Shown: positions 18,759 through 29,180 of the stretch, one piece after another
Numbering within the stretch: position 1 is the first letter of the stretch
Layout: every line of letters begins with the position of its first letter
Source: Tannerellaceae bacterium
GTDB lineage: Bacteria > Bacteroidota > Bacteroidia > Bacteroidales > Tannerellaceae
Assembly: GCA_031259845.1 (NCBI GenBank)
Contig: JAIRKZ010000160.1
Span: forward strand, 35,571-99,570
Direction of reading: 5' to 3'
Length of the DNA: 64,000 nt
Made by a program: the position numbers and the translations under genes
The notes under the pieces: model-generated
The model's input: only the letters and a program-made list of their open reading frames with translations
Told to the model about the DNA's origin: nothing
Database searches by the model: none

Positions 18759-20009
18759 TCACGATGTGCGTATTTGGCCCGTTCCTTCAATCAGGTATTT
18801 ATAGGTGGTAAGTTCGGGTAATGACATGGGGCCGCGGGCGTGCAGTTTTTGTGTACTGATACCTATTTCCGCGCCAAAACCGAATTGGGCGCCGTCGGTA
18901 AAGGCTGTTGATACGTTGGCGTATACACAGGCGGCGTCTACGTGTTGTTGGAATTTCAGAATAGTTTCCAGGTTTTGGGTGATGATACATTCGCTGTGTT
19001 TTGAGCCGTATTTGGCAATATGTCCTAAGGCTTCGTCTAAAGAGGCTACTGTTTTGATGCTCATTTTATAGTCGAGAAATTCGGTTCCGTAATGTTCTTC
19101 AAAGGCATGCTGCAATAATTCCGGGGGATAATGGGCGGAAAGAATGGCATAAGAAGATTCGTCGGCATACAGGATAACGTTTTTTTCCTGCAAATCGTTG
19201 TTGCAAATAACCGGAAGAGATTCGAGACGTTCGTTATGGATAATCAGACAGTCTAATGCGTTGCAGACACTTACCCTCCTTGTTTTAGCATTTAAAACGA
19301 TGGATTGTGCGGCAGATTCGTCGCCCTCTTTGTCGAAATAAGTATGGCAGATGCCAGCGCCGGTTTCTATTACAGGTATACGTGCATTCGCGCGTACATT
19401 ATTAATAAGAGAACTGCTTCCGCGCGGGATAATAAGGTCTACGAGACCTGTTGCATGTAAAAGTGCGGTGGTTGCTTCACGGTTGGAGGGTAAAAGAGTG
19501 CAAACGGCGGGGGGAATGGCACAGGTTTCCAGTCCTTCGTGAATCAGGGAAACGAGGGCTTTGTTTGAAAATTCGGCATCGGAACCACCTTTGAGAACAC
19601 AGGCATTGCCACTTTTCAAACATAGGGAAAAGACGTCGAACGTCACATTCGGACGGGCTTCGTAAATGATGCCTATTACGCCAAAGGGGACTGTTATTTT
19701 GGTGATAACCATTCCATTGGGGCGTTCTATCCGGTTTAGCACCTTTCCCAGCGGCGAAGGAAGGGAGGCTACCGACTTCATGTCTGCGGCGATATCCTGC
19801 AAGCGTTCGGGGGTAAGTTTGAGCCTGTCGTATTTGGGATCCGACGGTTTCATCAGCGCCAGGTCTTTTGCGTTTTCAGCGAGGATGAAATCCTGTTTTT
19901 CTAACAGCCGACCGGCTGTTCTTTGCAGTACGATTTGAATTTTATCGTCTGATAGCCCGGAAATAGAGCGGGAGGCTATTGCTGTTTGTTTTAATAGTTC
20001 AACGTTCAT
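18759..20009 (-). CDS. proA: Gamma-glutamyl phosphate reductase
   Basis: A 416-residue enzyme for the second step of proline synthesis: NADPH reduction of glutamyl-5-phosphate to the semialdehyde. Family features visible: '[15 protein letters not shown]', '[11 protein letters not shown]', 'GSSSLINNV', the catalytic cysteine segment '[13 protein letters not shown]', and '[17 protein letters not shown]' at the C-terminus. Length is normal. It starts 4 bp after proB, so both are surely one transcript. Confidence 0.98.
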   Translation of the reverse strand: MNVELLKQTAIASRSISGLSDDKIQIVLQRTAGRLLEKQDFILAENAKDLALMKPSDPKYDRLKLTPERLQDIAADMKSVASLPSPLGKVLNRIERPNGMVITKITVPFGVIGIIYEARPNVTFDVFSLCLKSGNACVLKGGSDAEFSNKALVSLIHEGLETCAIPPAVCTLLPSNREATTALLHATGLVDLIIPRGSSSLINNVRANARIPVIETGAGICHTYFDKEGDESAAQSIVLNAKTRRVSVCNALDCLIIHNERLESLPVICNNDLQEKNVILYADESSYAILSAHYPPELLQHAFEEHYGTEFLDYKMSIKTVASLDEALGHIAKYGSKHSECIITQNLETILKFQQHVDAACVYANVSTAFTDGAQFGFGAEIGISTQKLHARGPMSLPELTTYKYLIEGTGQIRTS

Positions 20010-20013
20010 ACTA

Positions 20014-21087
20014 CTATTCTACATACAAAAAATCATAATGCACAATCGGTTTCATATCTTTTTGACCTATCAGCCTGATTGCTTCTTCGCTATTATAGGA
20101 TGTGCAGCCTACGCCGATTTGTTTTCCCTCCTCGTCAATTATGCGGACAATATCGTCTTTCTCGAAATCGCCTGCGATACGTGTTACACCTACCAACAGG
20201 ATACTTATGGCCCGCGGTTCTTTTAGCGCTTGTACGGCGCCTTTGTTTATGTGTATCTCTCCTTTCGCGAAGCCTTCGGAGTGGGCAATCCACTTTTTTA
20301 TGTTGCTTACGGGTTTGGGAGAGGGTTTAAAGCGAGTACATACTACCGGGCTGTTTTCGCTGAGCAATTGGAGGAGTATATTTTCTTTTCTACCATTGGC
20401 GATGATTACCGGGATACCCTCGTCGGCTACTTTTTGGGCGATCGTACATTTAGTGAGCATGCCTCCCCGCCCGAAGGAAGATTTCGTTGTTTGAACGTAA
20501 TCCGAGAGGTTTTCCACCCCTTTTCTGATTTCCGGGATTACGCAGGCGCCCGGTTCGGAGGGGTTACCGTTGTAAATCCCGTCTACATTGCTCAGGATGA
20601 TAAGAACGTCCATACCCATCATGGTGGCTATCAGGCCGGAAAGTTCATCATTGTCTGTAAACATCAATTCAGTGACGGAAATCGTATCATTTTCGTTTAC
20701 AATGGGAATAACCTTGTTTTCGAGCATTATTTCCATGCAATGTTTCTGATTGAGGTAATGCGTACGGCTACTGAAATTCTCCTTCGTAGTAAGTACTTGC
20801 CCGCATACGATATGATGTTCGCGGAAAAGCTCGTAATACCGGTTGATTAGTTTGGCTTGCCCGACAGCCGAAAAGAGCTGGCGCGCCGACACGGGGTCGA
20901 GTTTTTTCTCCACCTTTATCTCGCTACGCCCTGAAGCTACGGCGCCGGAAGAAATAAGGATTATTTCAAGGCCTCTTTTCTGTAATTCCGCCACCTGATC
21001 TACAAGGGCCGACATGCGGGTAATATCCAGCGTACCGTCTGCACGGGTAAGGACGTTGCTGCCGATTTTTATTGCAATCCTTTTCAT
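20014..21087 (-). CDS. proB: Glutamate 5-kinase with PUA domain
   Basis: A 357-residue kinase for the first step of proline synthesis. The N-terminal amino-acid kinase domain shows '[15 protein letters not shown]', '[15 protein letters not shown]', '[10 protein letters not shown]' and '[11 protein letters not shown]'. A C-terminal PUA domain (about residues 275-350) completes the common long form. It is 34 bp downstream of the acyl-CoA synthetase gene on the same strand and directly upstream of proA, so proBA may be read from the XRE-cupin promoter or a local one. Confidence 0.98.
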   Translation of the reverse strand: MKRIAIKIGSNVLTRADGTLDITRMSALVDQVAELQKRGLEIILISSGAVASGRSEIKVEKKLDPVSARQLFSAVGQAKLINRYYELFREHHIVCGQVLTTKENFSSRTHYLNQKHCMEIMLENKVIPIVNENDTISVTELMFTDNDELSGLIATMMGMDVLIILSNVDGIYNGNPSEPGACVIPEIRKGVENLSDYVQTTKSSFGRGGMLTKCTIAQKVADEGIPVIIANGRKENILLQLLSENSPVVCTRFKPSPKPVSNIKKWIAHSEGFAKGEIHINKGAVQALKEPRAISILLVGVTRIAGDFEKDDIVRIIDEEGKQIGVGCTSYNSEEAIRLIGQKDMKPIVHYDFLYVE

Positions 21088-21121
21088 TTTTCCCTTTTCT
21101 TCCTCTTTTCTTTTCCCGGCA

Positions 21122-22780
21122 TTAATTATTACTGTCTTTATCCCTTATTTCGATGCGACGGATTTTGCCGCTGATGGTTTTTGGAAGTTCGGTTACAAAT
21201 TCTATTATACGAGGATATTTATAAGGGGCGGTTACTTTCTTTACGTGCTGCTGGATTTCTTTTACCAGCTCTTCGTCCGCTTTATCCTTATATTCTTTTG
21301 AAAGGACGATGGTTGCTTTCACCACTTGTCCGCGTACTTCGTCAGGGACGCCGGTGATTGCACATTCCACAACGGCAGGATGCGTCATCAGCGCACTTTC
21401 CACTTCAAAAGGGCCAATTCTGTAACCGGAGCTTTTTATTACATCATCTATCCGGCCAACAAACCAGAAGTATCCATCTTCGTCTCTCCAGGCTACATCG
21501 CCGGTAAAATAGATTCCATCGTGGCAGGTTTGTTGGGTTAGTTCCGGGTCGCGGTAATATTCCTTGAATAATCCCAAGGGCTTTCCTTTATCGTACCTTA
21601 CTGCTATTTCGCCTTGTTCTCCATCTTCGGCGGGAGTTCCGTCCATGCGGAGTAAATCTACATCGTACTGAGGATTTGCTTTCCCCATGGAGCCGGGTTT
21701 AGGCGCTGTCCAGGGGAAGGTACAGACGGTGAGCGTCGTTTCCGTTTGTCCGAAACCTTCCATGAGCTTGATACCGGTCAGCTCGCGAAAGGTATTAAAG
21801 ACGGTTGGATTTAACGCTTCTCCGGCAATGGTACAATATTCGAGAGACGACAAATCGTATTTGGCGAGGTCTTCGCGGATAAGAAAACGGAAGATCGTTG
21901 GTGGGGCGCACAGGGAAGTAATACGATAATCCTGTATCATCTGAAGCATATCGGCAGGATTAAATTTTTCATGGTCGTACACAAAAACGGTTGCCCCGGC
22001 AATCCATTGCCCGTATAATTTACCCCAGACGGCTTTCCCCCATCCGGTATCGGCTATGGTAAGATGGAGGCTCCCTTCGTGTAAATTGTGCCAATAACTC
22101 CCTGTTGATATATGGGCTAAGGGATATGTAAAATCGTGCGCCACCATCTTGGGATTACCTGTCGTTCCAGACGTGAAGTACATTAACGAAATATCGCCGT
22201 TTGCATTTCGTTCGGACGGCCTAACGAACGCCGGAGCGCTTTCGATTCCTTTATGGAAATCCTTGAATCCATGTGGAATAACCGGTCCGATAGATGCTAA
22301 TTCCTTAACGGAAGGGGATTCGGGCATAGCGTCTAAAACATGTTGCAGAATAATTTCTTCACCTGCACACAAAACCATTTTGATGTCGGCGGCATTGTTG
22401 CGGTAAACAATATCTTTCTTCGTCAGCAGGTGAGTAGCAGGGATGGCTACGGCGCCTAATTTATGCAAGGCAACGATAGAAAACCAAAATTCATACCTCC
22501 GTTTGAGAATAAGCATCACCTTATCACCATGGCCGATTCCAAGCGATTGAAAATAGGCTGCCGTACGGTCGGAATACGTTTTCATTTCCTCAAACGTGAA
22601 ATCAATATGTTCGCCCCGGTCGTTTGTCCAGCAAATGGCTTTTTTAGCGGGTTGTTCTTTTGCCCAAACATCTACGACATCATAACCGAAATTGAAATTT
22701 TCGGGAATGTTCACCTTGAAATTCTCTGCGAAGTCGTCTTGAGACTCGAAAGTCGTCTTATTTAAAAATCGTTCTAACAT
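21122..22780 (-). CDS. AMP-forming acyl-CoA synthetase (medium-chain/acetyl-CoA synthetase-like)
   Basis: A 552-residue ANL-family ligase that activates a carboxylic acid as an acyl-AMP and transfers it to CoA. Visible motifs are the P-loop 'MYFTSGTTGNPKMVAHD' (about 195-211), 'GFGQTETT', 'YFTGDVAWRDEDGYFWFVGR' and the C-terminal lysine motif 'LPKTISGKIRR'. The pattern is nearer to medium-chain acyl-CoA synthetases than to long-chain ones; the acid is unknown. It starts 9 bp after the XRE-cupin gene. That pairing suggests the regulator senses a related acid or acyl-CoA. Confidence 0.9.
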   Translation of the reverse strand: MLERFLNKTTFESQDDFAENFKVNIPENFNFGYDVVDVWAKEQPAKKAICWTNDRGEHIDFTFEEMKTYSDRTAAYFQSLGIGHGDKVMLILKRRYEFWFSIVALHKLGAVAIPATHLLTKKDIVYRNNAADIKMVLCAGEEIILQHVLDAMPESPSVKELASIGPVIPHGFKDFHKGIESAPAFVRPSERNANGDISLMYFTSGTTGNPKMVAHDFTYPLAHISTGSYWHNLHEGSLHLTIADTGWGKAVWGKLYGQWIAGATVFVYDHEKFNPADMLQMIQDYRITSLCAPPTIFRFLIREDLAKYDLSSLEYCTIAGEALNPTVFNTFRELTGIKLMEGFGQTETTLTVCTFPWTAPKPGSMGKANPQYDVDLLRMDGTPAEDGEQGEIAVRYDKGKPLGLFKEYYRDPELTQQTCHDGIYFTGDVAWRDEDGYFWFVGRIDDVIKSSGYRIGPFEVESALMTHPAVVECAITGVPDEVRGQVVKATIVLSKEYKDKADEELVKEIQQHVKKVTAPYKYPRIIEFVTELPKTISGKIRRIEIRDKDSNN

Positions 22781-22789
22781 TGCTTTCTT

Positions 22790-23344
22790 TTATAGTATAA
22801 TTGCCAGGAATCTTACTTTTTCGCCGTCGAGGGCTTTCATGCCGTGTGGGAGGCCGGAATTGAAGTATACGCTGTCTCCTTCTTCCAGTATGAGGTCTTT
22901 TCCGTTAATCCGGAAAAGCATACGCCCTTTGAGGATAAGATTAAATTCTTGTCCTGCATGTTCATTCAGATAGACGGGTTCGTCGTCCGGTTTGGGATGT
23001 ACCGTAACTAAAAAGGGGTCTGCTTTTCGTTGTGTGAATCCGGCGGCAAGCGACTGGTATTTGTATGCCTTGGTTCGTTCTACGGCAATCCCTTTTCCTT
23101 TGCGCGTAACAAAATAACTGTTCATCTTAGGCTCGTCTCCAAACATTAATGCAGTTAATTCGATACCGAAAGCTTGTGAAATCTGATGCAAGATGCTTAC
23201 CGAAATATCTACTGTTCCGCTTTCGATCTTCAGGTATTCATCGGTTGTCAGGTTACATGCGTTGCCCATTTCTTCGGGCGTAATCTCCAAAGCATCGCGC
23301 AGGCCGGCCAAACGCTCCGCTATTTGTTTGATTTGCTCATTCAT
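22790..23344 (-). CDS. XRE-family regulator with C-terminal cupin domain
   Basis: The ORF track begins 20 codons too early; the start 'MNEQIKQIAERL' at 23344 fits the family and lies downstream of a promoter box. The product has 184 residues: an N-terminal helix-turn-helix (about 8-63, 'ITPEEMGNACNLTTDEYLKIESG') and a C-terminal cupin (about 105-180, 'HAGQEFNLILKGRMLFRINGKD', 'LEEGDSVYFNSGLPHGMKALDG'). Such proteins bind a small ligand in the cupin and regulate neighbouring genes. It heads a tight same-strand run with the acyl-CoA synthetase, proB and proA. Confidence 0.92.
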   Translation of the reverse strand: MNEQIKQIAERLAGLRDALEITPEEMGNACNLTTDEYLKIESGTVDISVSILHQISQAFGIELTALMFGDEPKMNSYFVTRKGKGIAVERTKAYKYQSLAAGFTQRKADPFLVTVHPKPDDEPVYLNEHAGQEFNLILKGRMLFRINGKDLILEEGDSVYFNSGLPHGMKALDGEKVRFLAIIL

Positions 23345-23369
23345 CTGATAAAATTTTAATATAGAGCGC

Positions 23370-23377
23370 CAAAGATA
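23370..23377 (-). promoter_or_regulatory. Candidate -7 box for the XRE-cupin operon
   Basis: The minus strand reads TATCTTTG (TAnnTTTG), 26 bp upstream of the ATG at 23344. The longer ORF start at 23404 would lie upstream of this promoter, which supports the shorter start. The rest of the 303-bp gap to fhs (23378-23647) shows nothing else I can name. Confidence 0.6.
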
Positions 23378-23647
23378 AAAATAAAAAGTATAAAGTATTG
23401 GCAATTGGCTTCATATTTGTTACTAATTTGATATAATTCGTATTAATTTGATTCTTTAACCAATTCATCCGAACTGTTATAACACCGTACTTAAAACATC
23501 AAATTACAGGATAAAAAATGAAATCTGCACCCGATGTCAAAAAGATTAATATTCGTTTATCAATCTATTAACGCTTCAGTCCGTTGAACGTTTTTCGTCA
23601 TTAATAAGATGAACAGACAAATCATCAAAAACATATACCGGAAGGAA

Positions 23648-25315
23648 TCAGCTTAACCCTTCTACGAAGCCGTTTACAATATCAATCTGTTTTGCCTGCG
23701 GTTCTTTGGGAAGCCCCGGCATGCGCATAATTTCTCCCATGATAACGACAATCATTCCTGCACCATTATTAATAACCACATCACGTACTTTGAGTTCGAA
23801 ATTTTTTGCCAAGCCATAGGCTTTCGGGTCGGAAGAAAAAGAATATTGTGTTTTAGCTATACAGATAGGGTAGTTTGTTATTCCCAAACTTTCAATCTGG
23901 CGAAGTTTTTTCTCGGCCAACGTTGTATAAACCACCGAAGAGGCGCCATAAATACCTTCCGTCACTTTCTTAATTTTATCACGAACAGAATCGGTATCTT
24001 CATACATATAGTTTAAAGGAGCCGACGGATTATTTTCAACCGTATCAACTACTAACCGGGCTAAATCGACGCCACCGTGGCCTCCATCGGCAAATACGGT
24101 ATTTACGGCAAAGCCTACGCCTTTATGTTTGCAGTATGCGGCTACTTTCGTTACTTCTTCATCTATATCGGCGGCAAAGCGGTTGAAGGTAACCACTACC
24201 CGTTGCCCAAACTTTTGCATGTTATCGATATGTTTGTCGAGATTAGCCAAACCGTTTTCGATTCCTTGTATATTGGGTTCCTTAATTTGATTTTCGGGCA
24301 CTCCGCCGTGCATCTTCAGGCTTTGGGCTGTTACAACAATTACAGTGAGCTTTGGTTGTAACCCGGCTTTCCGGCATTTGATGTCGAAAAATTTTTCTGC
24401 TCCCAAGTCGGCGCCGAATCCTGCTTCGGTCACCACGTATTCGCCAAAGGTCAGCGCCATTTTTGTCGCCACTACAGAATTGCAACCATGCGCAATATTG
24501 GCAAAAGGGCCTCCATGTATAAAAGCGGCTGTATTTTCGGTAGTCTGAACCAAGTTCGGCAATAAAGCGTCTTTCAGTAAAACGGTAATGGCTCCGGCAA
24601 CGCCCAAGTCGTTCACCCTGAAAGGGCGGTCATCGTTCGTATAGCCAAGCAGGATGTTTCCTATGCGGTGTTTTAAGTCGTCTATATCGGAAGCCAAACA
24701 GAGAATGGCCATGATCTCGGATGCCGGCGTAATGTCAAATCCTGTTTCGGCAGGAACTCCATTTGCCGAACCTCCCAACCCGGAAACGATATAGCGCAAG
24801 CTACGGTCGTTGACATCGAGTACACGCTTCCATTTTATTTCTTTTAATCCTTCGCAGGTATTGCGTGTTTGATAAATGTAGTTATCAAGCAAGGCGCTTA
24901 TCATATTGTGTGCAGACGTTACCGCATGAAAATCTCCCGTAAAATGCAGATTAATATTCTCCATCGGCAATACCTGGGAGTATCCTCCTCCCGCCGCTCC
25001 TCCCTTCATTCCGAAACAAGGGCCTAAAGACGGTTCGCGCAGCGCTACAATTGCTTTTTCACCTATTTTATTTAATCCGAGCGTTAAACCTATCGATACG
25101 GTTGTTTTTCCTATTCCCGCTTTTGTGGGAGTAATGGCTGTAACAAGTATCAGATTATGCTTGTTCACTTTCTCCTCGTCTATTAGCGATAACGGAACTT
25201 TAGCCATATACCGGCCATAGTTTTGAACGTCTGCACGCGGAATCCCTATTCCTTCTGCTACATTTTTAATTTTCTTCAACTCGATTTCGCGCGCTATTTC
25301 AATATCAGTTTTCAT
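23648..25315 (-). CDS. fhs: Formate-tetrahydrofolate ligase
   Basis: The internal ATG at 25315 ('[11 protein letters not shown]') gives 555 residues, the usual length; the ORF track begins 11 codons earlier. The enzyme joins formate and tetrahydrofolate using ATP and supplies 10-formyl-THF. The ATP-binding loop '[16 protein letters not shown]' (about 60-75), '[20 protein letters not shown]', '[13 protein letters not shown]' and '[15 protein letters not shown]' are all typical. It stands alone, with 303 bp to the next gene downstream. Confidence 0.98.
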   Translation of the reverse strand: MKTDIEIAREIELKKIKNVAEGIGIPRADVQNYGRYMAKVPLSLIDEEKVNKHNLILVTAITPTKAGIGKTTVSIGLTLGLNKIGEKAIVALREPSLGPCFGMKGGAAGGGYSQVLPMENINLHFTGDFHAVTSAHNMISALLDNYIYQTRNTCEGLKEIKWKRVLDVNDRSLRYIVSGLGGSANGVPAETGFDITPASEIMAILCLASDIDDLKHRIGNILLGYTNDDRPFRVNDLGVAGAITVLLKDALLPNLVQTTENTAAFIHGGPFANIAHGCNSVVATKMALTFGEYVVTEAGFGADLGAEKFFDIKCRKAGLQPKLTVIVVTAQSLKMHGGVPENQIKEPNIQGIENGLANLDKHIDNMQKFGQRVVVTFNRFAADIDEEVTKVAAYCKHKGVGFAVNTVFADGGHGGVDLARLVVDTVENNPSAPLNYMYEDTDSVRDKIKKVTEGIYGASSVVYTTLAEKKLRQIESLGITNYPICIAKTQYSFSSDPKAYGLAKNFELKVRDVVINNGAGMIVVIMGEIMRMPGLPKEPQAKQIDIVNGFVEGLS

Positions 25316-25515
25316 AACGATACAATTTTGTGTTTTTCTTGACAACAAAGTAAAGCATAAAATTGATTCCCTGCAGAATAATCGAAATCAATATTTTTTA
25401 TGACGTAATAGCCATCCGGTAATTCTTCCTGAATATTACCGTTATATAAAACCACAAAAACCGGTTATAACAGAAAACCTTTCGTATCAGAACTATGTTA
25501 TTCCTATAATAAAGT

Positions 25516-25523
25516 TATATTTG
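25516..25523 (+). promoter_or_regulatory. Candidate -7 box for the glucosaminidase gene
   Basis: TATATTTG matches TAnnTTTG, with a weak -33 (TATG at 25494-25497, 18-bp gap). Transcription would begin near 25530, downstream of the ORF-track start at 25521, so translation should use the ATG at 25554. Confidence 0.6.
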
Positions 25524-25553
25524 TACTGTTTTCTTATTAGATATGATTCCCTT

Positions 25554-26489
25554 ATGCGATTAATTTGTAAGACCATCAGCCTTATCTTTATGATGACCAT
25601 TACGGATTGTTTATATGCTGAAAGCCAAAATACATCATTAACTTATCAGAAATATATCAATACGTATAGCAGTTTGGCTGTTAAAAAACAAAAGGAGTTT
25701 GGAATACCTGCCAGTATTACGTTAGCTCAGGGTTTGTTAGAATCCGGGGCCGGACAAAGTATGCTGGCTAAAAATGCAAACAATCACTTTGGCATTAAAT
25801 GCCATGATTGGAGAGGGGCCACCATCTATCATAGTGATAACAAGGAAAAAGAATGTTTCCGTAAATACGTCCATGCGGAAGAATCATATAGCGACCATTC
25901 ACGGTTTCTGAAAGAACGCCCGCATTATGCAGAATTATTCAAACTCAATATCAGAGACTACAAAAGCTGGGCTAAAGGGCTGCAAAAGTGTGGTTATGCA
26001 ACAGACAAAACATACGCCGATAAACTGATTAAACTAATAGAAACGTACGAACTATATCGTTTCGATTTAAGCGCCGGCAATGAAAAGGCGCCAGTAAAGA
26101 AACCGGCATCACCTCCCAAAAAGAAAGAACCGTCCAAAACGCTTATCCGGCGCCGGCTTATACAAACGATGTATGGCATTCTTTGTGTATACGCAGAAAA
26201 CAATGATACATTTTATAAAATAGCAGCGGAAACAAACACGAAGGCAGAAAACCTGATAAGCTTCAATGAAGCGCCCGGAGATTATCCTTTGCAAAGAGGA
26301 GACATTGTTTATCTCGACAAGAAAAAGAAAAAAGCAGGTAAACCTTACTATGACCACGTTGTGAAGAAAGGAGAATCCATGCACTCCATTTCCCAGAAAT
26401 ATGGTATTCAGGTAAAGAGTTTATACAAACTCAACAAGAAGAAAGAGAATTATATACCCATAGAGGGCGATGTATTAAAACTCAGATAA
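25554..26489 (+). CDS. Secreted N-acetylglucosaminidase (GH73-like) with C-terminal LysM
   Basis: Start chosen at 25554 because the promoter box overlaps the earlier ATG. The product has 311 residues: a signal peptide ('LICKTISLIFMMTITDCLYA'), then a glucosaminidase domain (about 30-165) with 'GIPASITLAQGLLESGAGQS', 'ANNHFGIKCHDW' and 'YATDKTYADKLIKLIETY'. A Lys/Pro-rich linker (about 180-205) follows, then LysM-type repeats, the last being 'YDHVVKKGESMHSISQKYGI'. It should cut the glycan strand of peptidoglycan in the periplasm, probably in cell-wall remodelling. Monocistronic. Confidence 0.92.
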   Translation: MRLICKTISLIFMMTITDCLYAESQNTSLTYQKYINTYSSLAVKKQKEFGIPASITLAQGLLESGAGQSMLAKNANNHFGIKCHDWRGATIYHSDNKEKECFRKYVHAEESYSDHSRFLKERPHYAELFKLNIRDYKSWAKGLQKCGYATDKTYADKLIKLIETYELYRFDLSAGNEKAPVKKPASPPKKKEPSKTLIRRRLIQTMYGILCVYAENNDTFYKIAAETNTKAENLISFNEAPGDYPLQRGDIVYLDKKKKKAGKPYYDHVVKKGESMHSISQKYGIQVKSLYKLNKKKENYIPIEGDVLKLR

Positions 26490-26904
26490 AAAGATGATTG
26501 AATAAAATTTAAAACAGCTTTTCTATTTTTCTATTGTCAAATAAATAACAAAAACTATAGATTGGATGCGGCATTAAAAAACACAATACAAATTCTGTCT
26601 ACAACGCATATTTGCACTATTTACAAAAGACATAAGTTATGAAAGTAAATCATATACTTTTTATTTATAGAATCAAAGGGGCTTCAAAAAATATTATATC
26701 TCCTTCCAGAAAAGAATTACAATAGTTTTGTAAAAGAAAATAATACCTCCACAAAACTATCATAATTTTTTAATCCTTAATTCACCCACCCCCTAAGAAG
26801 AGGTGGGTTAGGGTAGATAGCGGGATAGTTTGGGGTTGATAATATTTCTATTTAGGCGGCTAATCATGATAAAAACACTACCTTTGCAGACCAAATTTAT
26901 ATAA
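26490..26904. other. 415-bp intergenic region upstream of purM
   Basis: No secure gene. It contains a hairpin with a 7-bp stem (ACCCACC/GGTGGGT, 26784-26808), the purM promoter box, and a 28-codon ORF at 26639-26725 (MKVNHILFIYRIKG...) preceded by CATATTTG, one mismatch from a -7 box. The short ORF is too small to call. Confidence 0.5.
26879..26886 (+). promoter_or_regulatory. Candidate -7 box for purM-prfA-pyrF
   Basis: TACCTTTG matches TAnnTTTG and lies 18 bp before the purM ATG, so the leader would be short. A TTTAGG at 26851 is a weak -33 candidate with a long 24-bp gap. Confidence 0.55.
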
Positions 26905-28074
26905 ATGAGCGACCAACGTTATAATCAGCGGGGTGTATCGGCTTCAAAAGAAGAGGTACACAGCGCAATAAAAAATATAGACAAAGGAATATTTCCTAAG
27001 GCTTTTTGCAAAATTATACCTGATATATTAGGAGGCAACCCGGCTTATTGCAATATTATGCATGCCGACGGCGCAGGCACAAAGTCATCATTAGCTTATA
27101 TGTACTGGAAAGAAACGGGCGACTTGTCCGTTTGGAAAGGAATCGCCCAAGACGCCCTTATCATGAACATCGACGATTTACTTTGTGTGGGCGCTATTGA
27201 CAATATCCTTGTATCTTCTACAATAGGCCGGAATAAATGGCTGATTCCGGGAGAAGTTATTTCAGCTATTATAAACGGTACGGACGAACTTCTATCCGAA
27301 TTACGCGGAATGGGAGTGGGTTGTTACGCTACCGGCGGTGAAACGGCAGACGTGGGCGATTTAGTACGTACAATTATTGTAGACAGTACGGTTGCCTGCC
27401 GGATGAAACGTTCGGATGTAATAGACAACAGCCGGATAAAAGGAGGCGACGTTATCGTTGGGCTGGCTTCTTACGGACAGGCGACCTACGAAAAATCGTA
27501 CAACGGAGGTATGGGAAGCAACGGGCTCACATCTGCCCGCCATGATGTATTTGCCCATTACTTAGCTTCAAAATACCCGGAAAGTTACGATGCGGCTGTT
27601 TCGCCGGATCTTGTATATGCCGGAAAACTCAGACTTACAGACGAAATAGAGGCGTTGGGTGTCGATGCCGGAAAATTAGTGCTCTCCCCTACCCGCACCT
27701 ACGCCCCGGTGGTAAAAGTATTATTGGATAAACTTCGCCCGGAGATTCATGGTATGGTACATTGTTCGGGAGGGGCTCAAACCAAAGTGATGCACTTTGT
27801 GGAAAATAAGAAAGTTGTTAAAGACAATCTGTTCCCTGTCCCTCCTCTTTTCCGTATCATACAGGAACAAAGTAATACGGATTGGAAAGAGATGTACAAA
27901 GTATTCAATATGGGGCACCGTATGGAAATATACCTGTCGCCCGAACACGCTGATGAAGCCATTCGCATAAGCCAACATTTCGGTATTGATGCGCAAATCG
28001 TTGGCTTTGTTGAAGATGCTGATAAAAACGAATTAATTATTGAAACCGAAAAAGGCCGTTTCATTTATAATTAA
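26905..28074 (+). CDS. purM: Phosphoribosylformylglycinamidine cyclo-ligase (AIR synthase)
   Basis: A 389-residue PurM-like protein of the long Bacteroidota type. It closes the imidazole ring in purine synthesis. Visible segments are 'MHADGAGTKSSLAYMYWKE' (ATP/phosphate region), 'DALIMNIDDLLCVGA', 'GCYATGGETADVGDLV' and 'IHGMVHCSGGAQTKVMHF'. The family also contains other AIR-synthase-related enzymes, but the length, these motifs and the purM-prfA-pyrF order support this call. prfA starts 6 bp later. Confidence 0.88.
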   Translation: MSDQRYNQRGVSASKEEVHSAIKNIDKGIFPKAFCKIIPDILGGNPAYCNIMHADGAGTKSSLAYMYWKETGDLSVWKGIAQDALIMNIDDLLCVGAIDNILVSSTIGRNKWLIPGEVISAIINGTDELLSELRGMGVGCYATGGETADVGDLVRTIIVDSTVACRMKRSDVIDNSRIKGGDVIVGLASYGQATYEKSYNGGMGSNGLTSARHDVFAHYLASKYPESYDAAVSPDLVYAGKLRLTDEIEALGVDAGKLVLSPTRTYAPVVKVLLDKLRPEIHGMVHCSGGAQTKVMHFVENKKVVKDNLFPVPPLFRIIQEQSNTDWKEMYKVFNMGHRMEIYLSPEHADEAIRISQHFGIDAQIVGFVEDADKNELIIETEKGRFIYN

Positions 28075-28080
28075 TTAAGC

Positions 28081-29166
28081 ATGGCAGAAAGTAATTTACT
28101 AAGCAGGCTGGATGGATTGGTAAGCCGTTTTGAAGAGGTAGGCACATTAATTGCCGACCCGGCAGTGATAGCCGATATGAAACGGTTTGTCAGACTCAAT
28201 AAAGAATACCGCGATTTAGAAAAAATCGTTGCCACACGTACGGAATACGTAAACGTATTAAACGGAATACAGGAAGCAAAGATACTGTTGGATACCGAAC
28301 AAGACCCCGATATGCGGGATATGGCGCGCGAAGAACTGGAGGCTTGTAATTCACGTATCCCTTCGTTGGAAGAAGAAATCAAACTATTACTTGTCCCCGC
28401 AGATACGCAAGACGAAAAGAACGCTATTGTAGAGATACGAGGCGGCACAGGAGGGGATGAGGCAGCGATATTTGCCGGCGACCTTTACCGTATGTATGTA
28501 AAATACTGCGAAGGCAAAGGCTGGAAAGTAGAAGTTACCAGTTACACGGAAGGTACGTCGGGCGGTTTCAAGGAAATCATATTTACCGTAACAGGCGAAG
28601 GCGTATACGGGATATTAAAGTATGAATCGGGCGTACATCGCGTACAGCGTATCCCGCAAACCGAAACGCAAGGGCGGGTACATACGTCGGCCGCTACGGT
28701 TGCCGTATTGCCGGAAGCCGAAGAGTTCGACGTAGAAATCAAAGAATCGGACATACGTACGGATATATTCTGTGCATCCGGCCATGGAGGACAATCGGTT
28801 AATACTACCTATTCGGCGATTCGCCTGGTACATATTCCTACGGGTATAACCGTACAATGCCAGGATGAGAAATCGCAATTGAAGAATAAAGCAAAAGCAA
28901 TGGTTGAACTCCGTACCCGTATATATAATATGGAATATCAGAAATATTTAGATGAAATTGCATCTAAACGAAAGACAATGGTATCATCGGGCGACCGCTC
29001 GGCCAAGATACGCACCTATAATTATCCGCAGGGGCGCATTACAGACCATCGTATTAATTATACGATTTACAATCTTTCTGCGTTTATGGATGGAGATATA
29101 CAGGATTGTATTAATCATTTGACCGTGGCGGAGAATGCAGAACGGTTGAAAGAGTCGGAACTTTAA
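28081..29166 (+). CDS. prfA: Peptide chain release factor 1
   Basis: A 361-residue class I release factor. The catalytic GGQ is in 'CASGHGGQSVNTTYSAIR', and the stop-codon recognition tripeptide is of the PxT type ('RIPQTETQGR'), which marks RF1 (UAA/UAG) rather than RF2. The N-terminal helical domain and the C-terminal 'KIRTYNYPQGRITDHRIN' are normal. It has purM 6 bp before it and pyrF 14 bp after it. Confidence 0.98.
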   Translation: MAESNLLSRLDGLVSRFEEVGTLIADPAVIADMKRFVRLNKEYRDLEKIVATRTEYVNVLNGIQEAKILLDTEQDPDMRDMAREELEACNSRIPSLEEEIKLLLVPADTQDEKNAIVEIRGGTGGDEAAIFAGDLYRMYVKYCEGKGWKVEVTSYTEGTSGGFKEIIFTVTGEGVYGILKYESGVHRVQRIPQTETQGRVHTSAATVAVLPEAEEFDVEIKESDIRTDIFCASGHGGQSVNTTYSAIRLVHIPTGITVQCQDEKSQLKNKAKAMVELRTRIYNMEYQKYLDEIASKRKTMVSSGDRSAKIRTYNYPQGRITDHRINYTIYNLSAFMDGDIQDCINHLTVAENAERLKESEL

Positions 29167-29180
29167 ATTGAAACGCTAAT

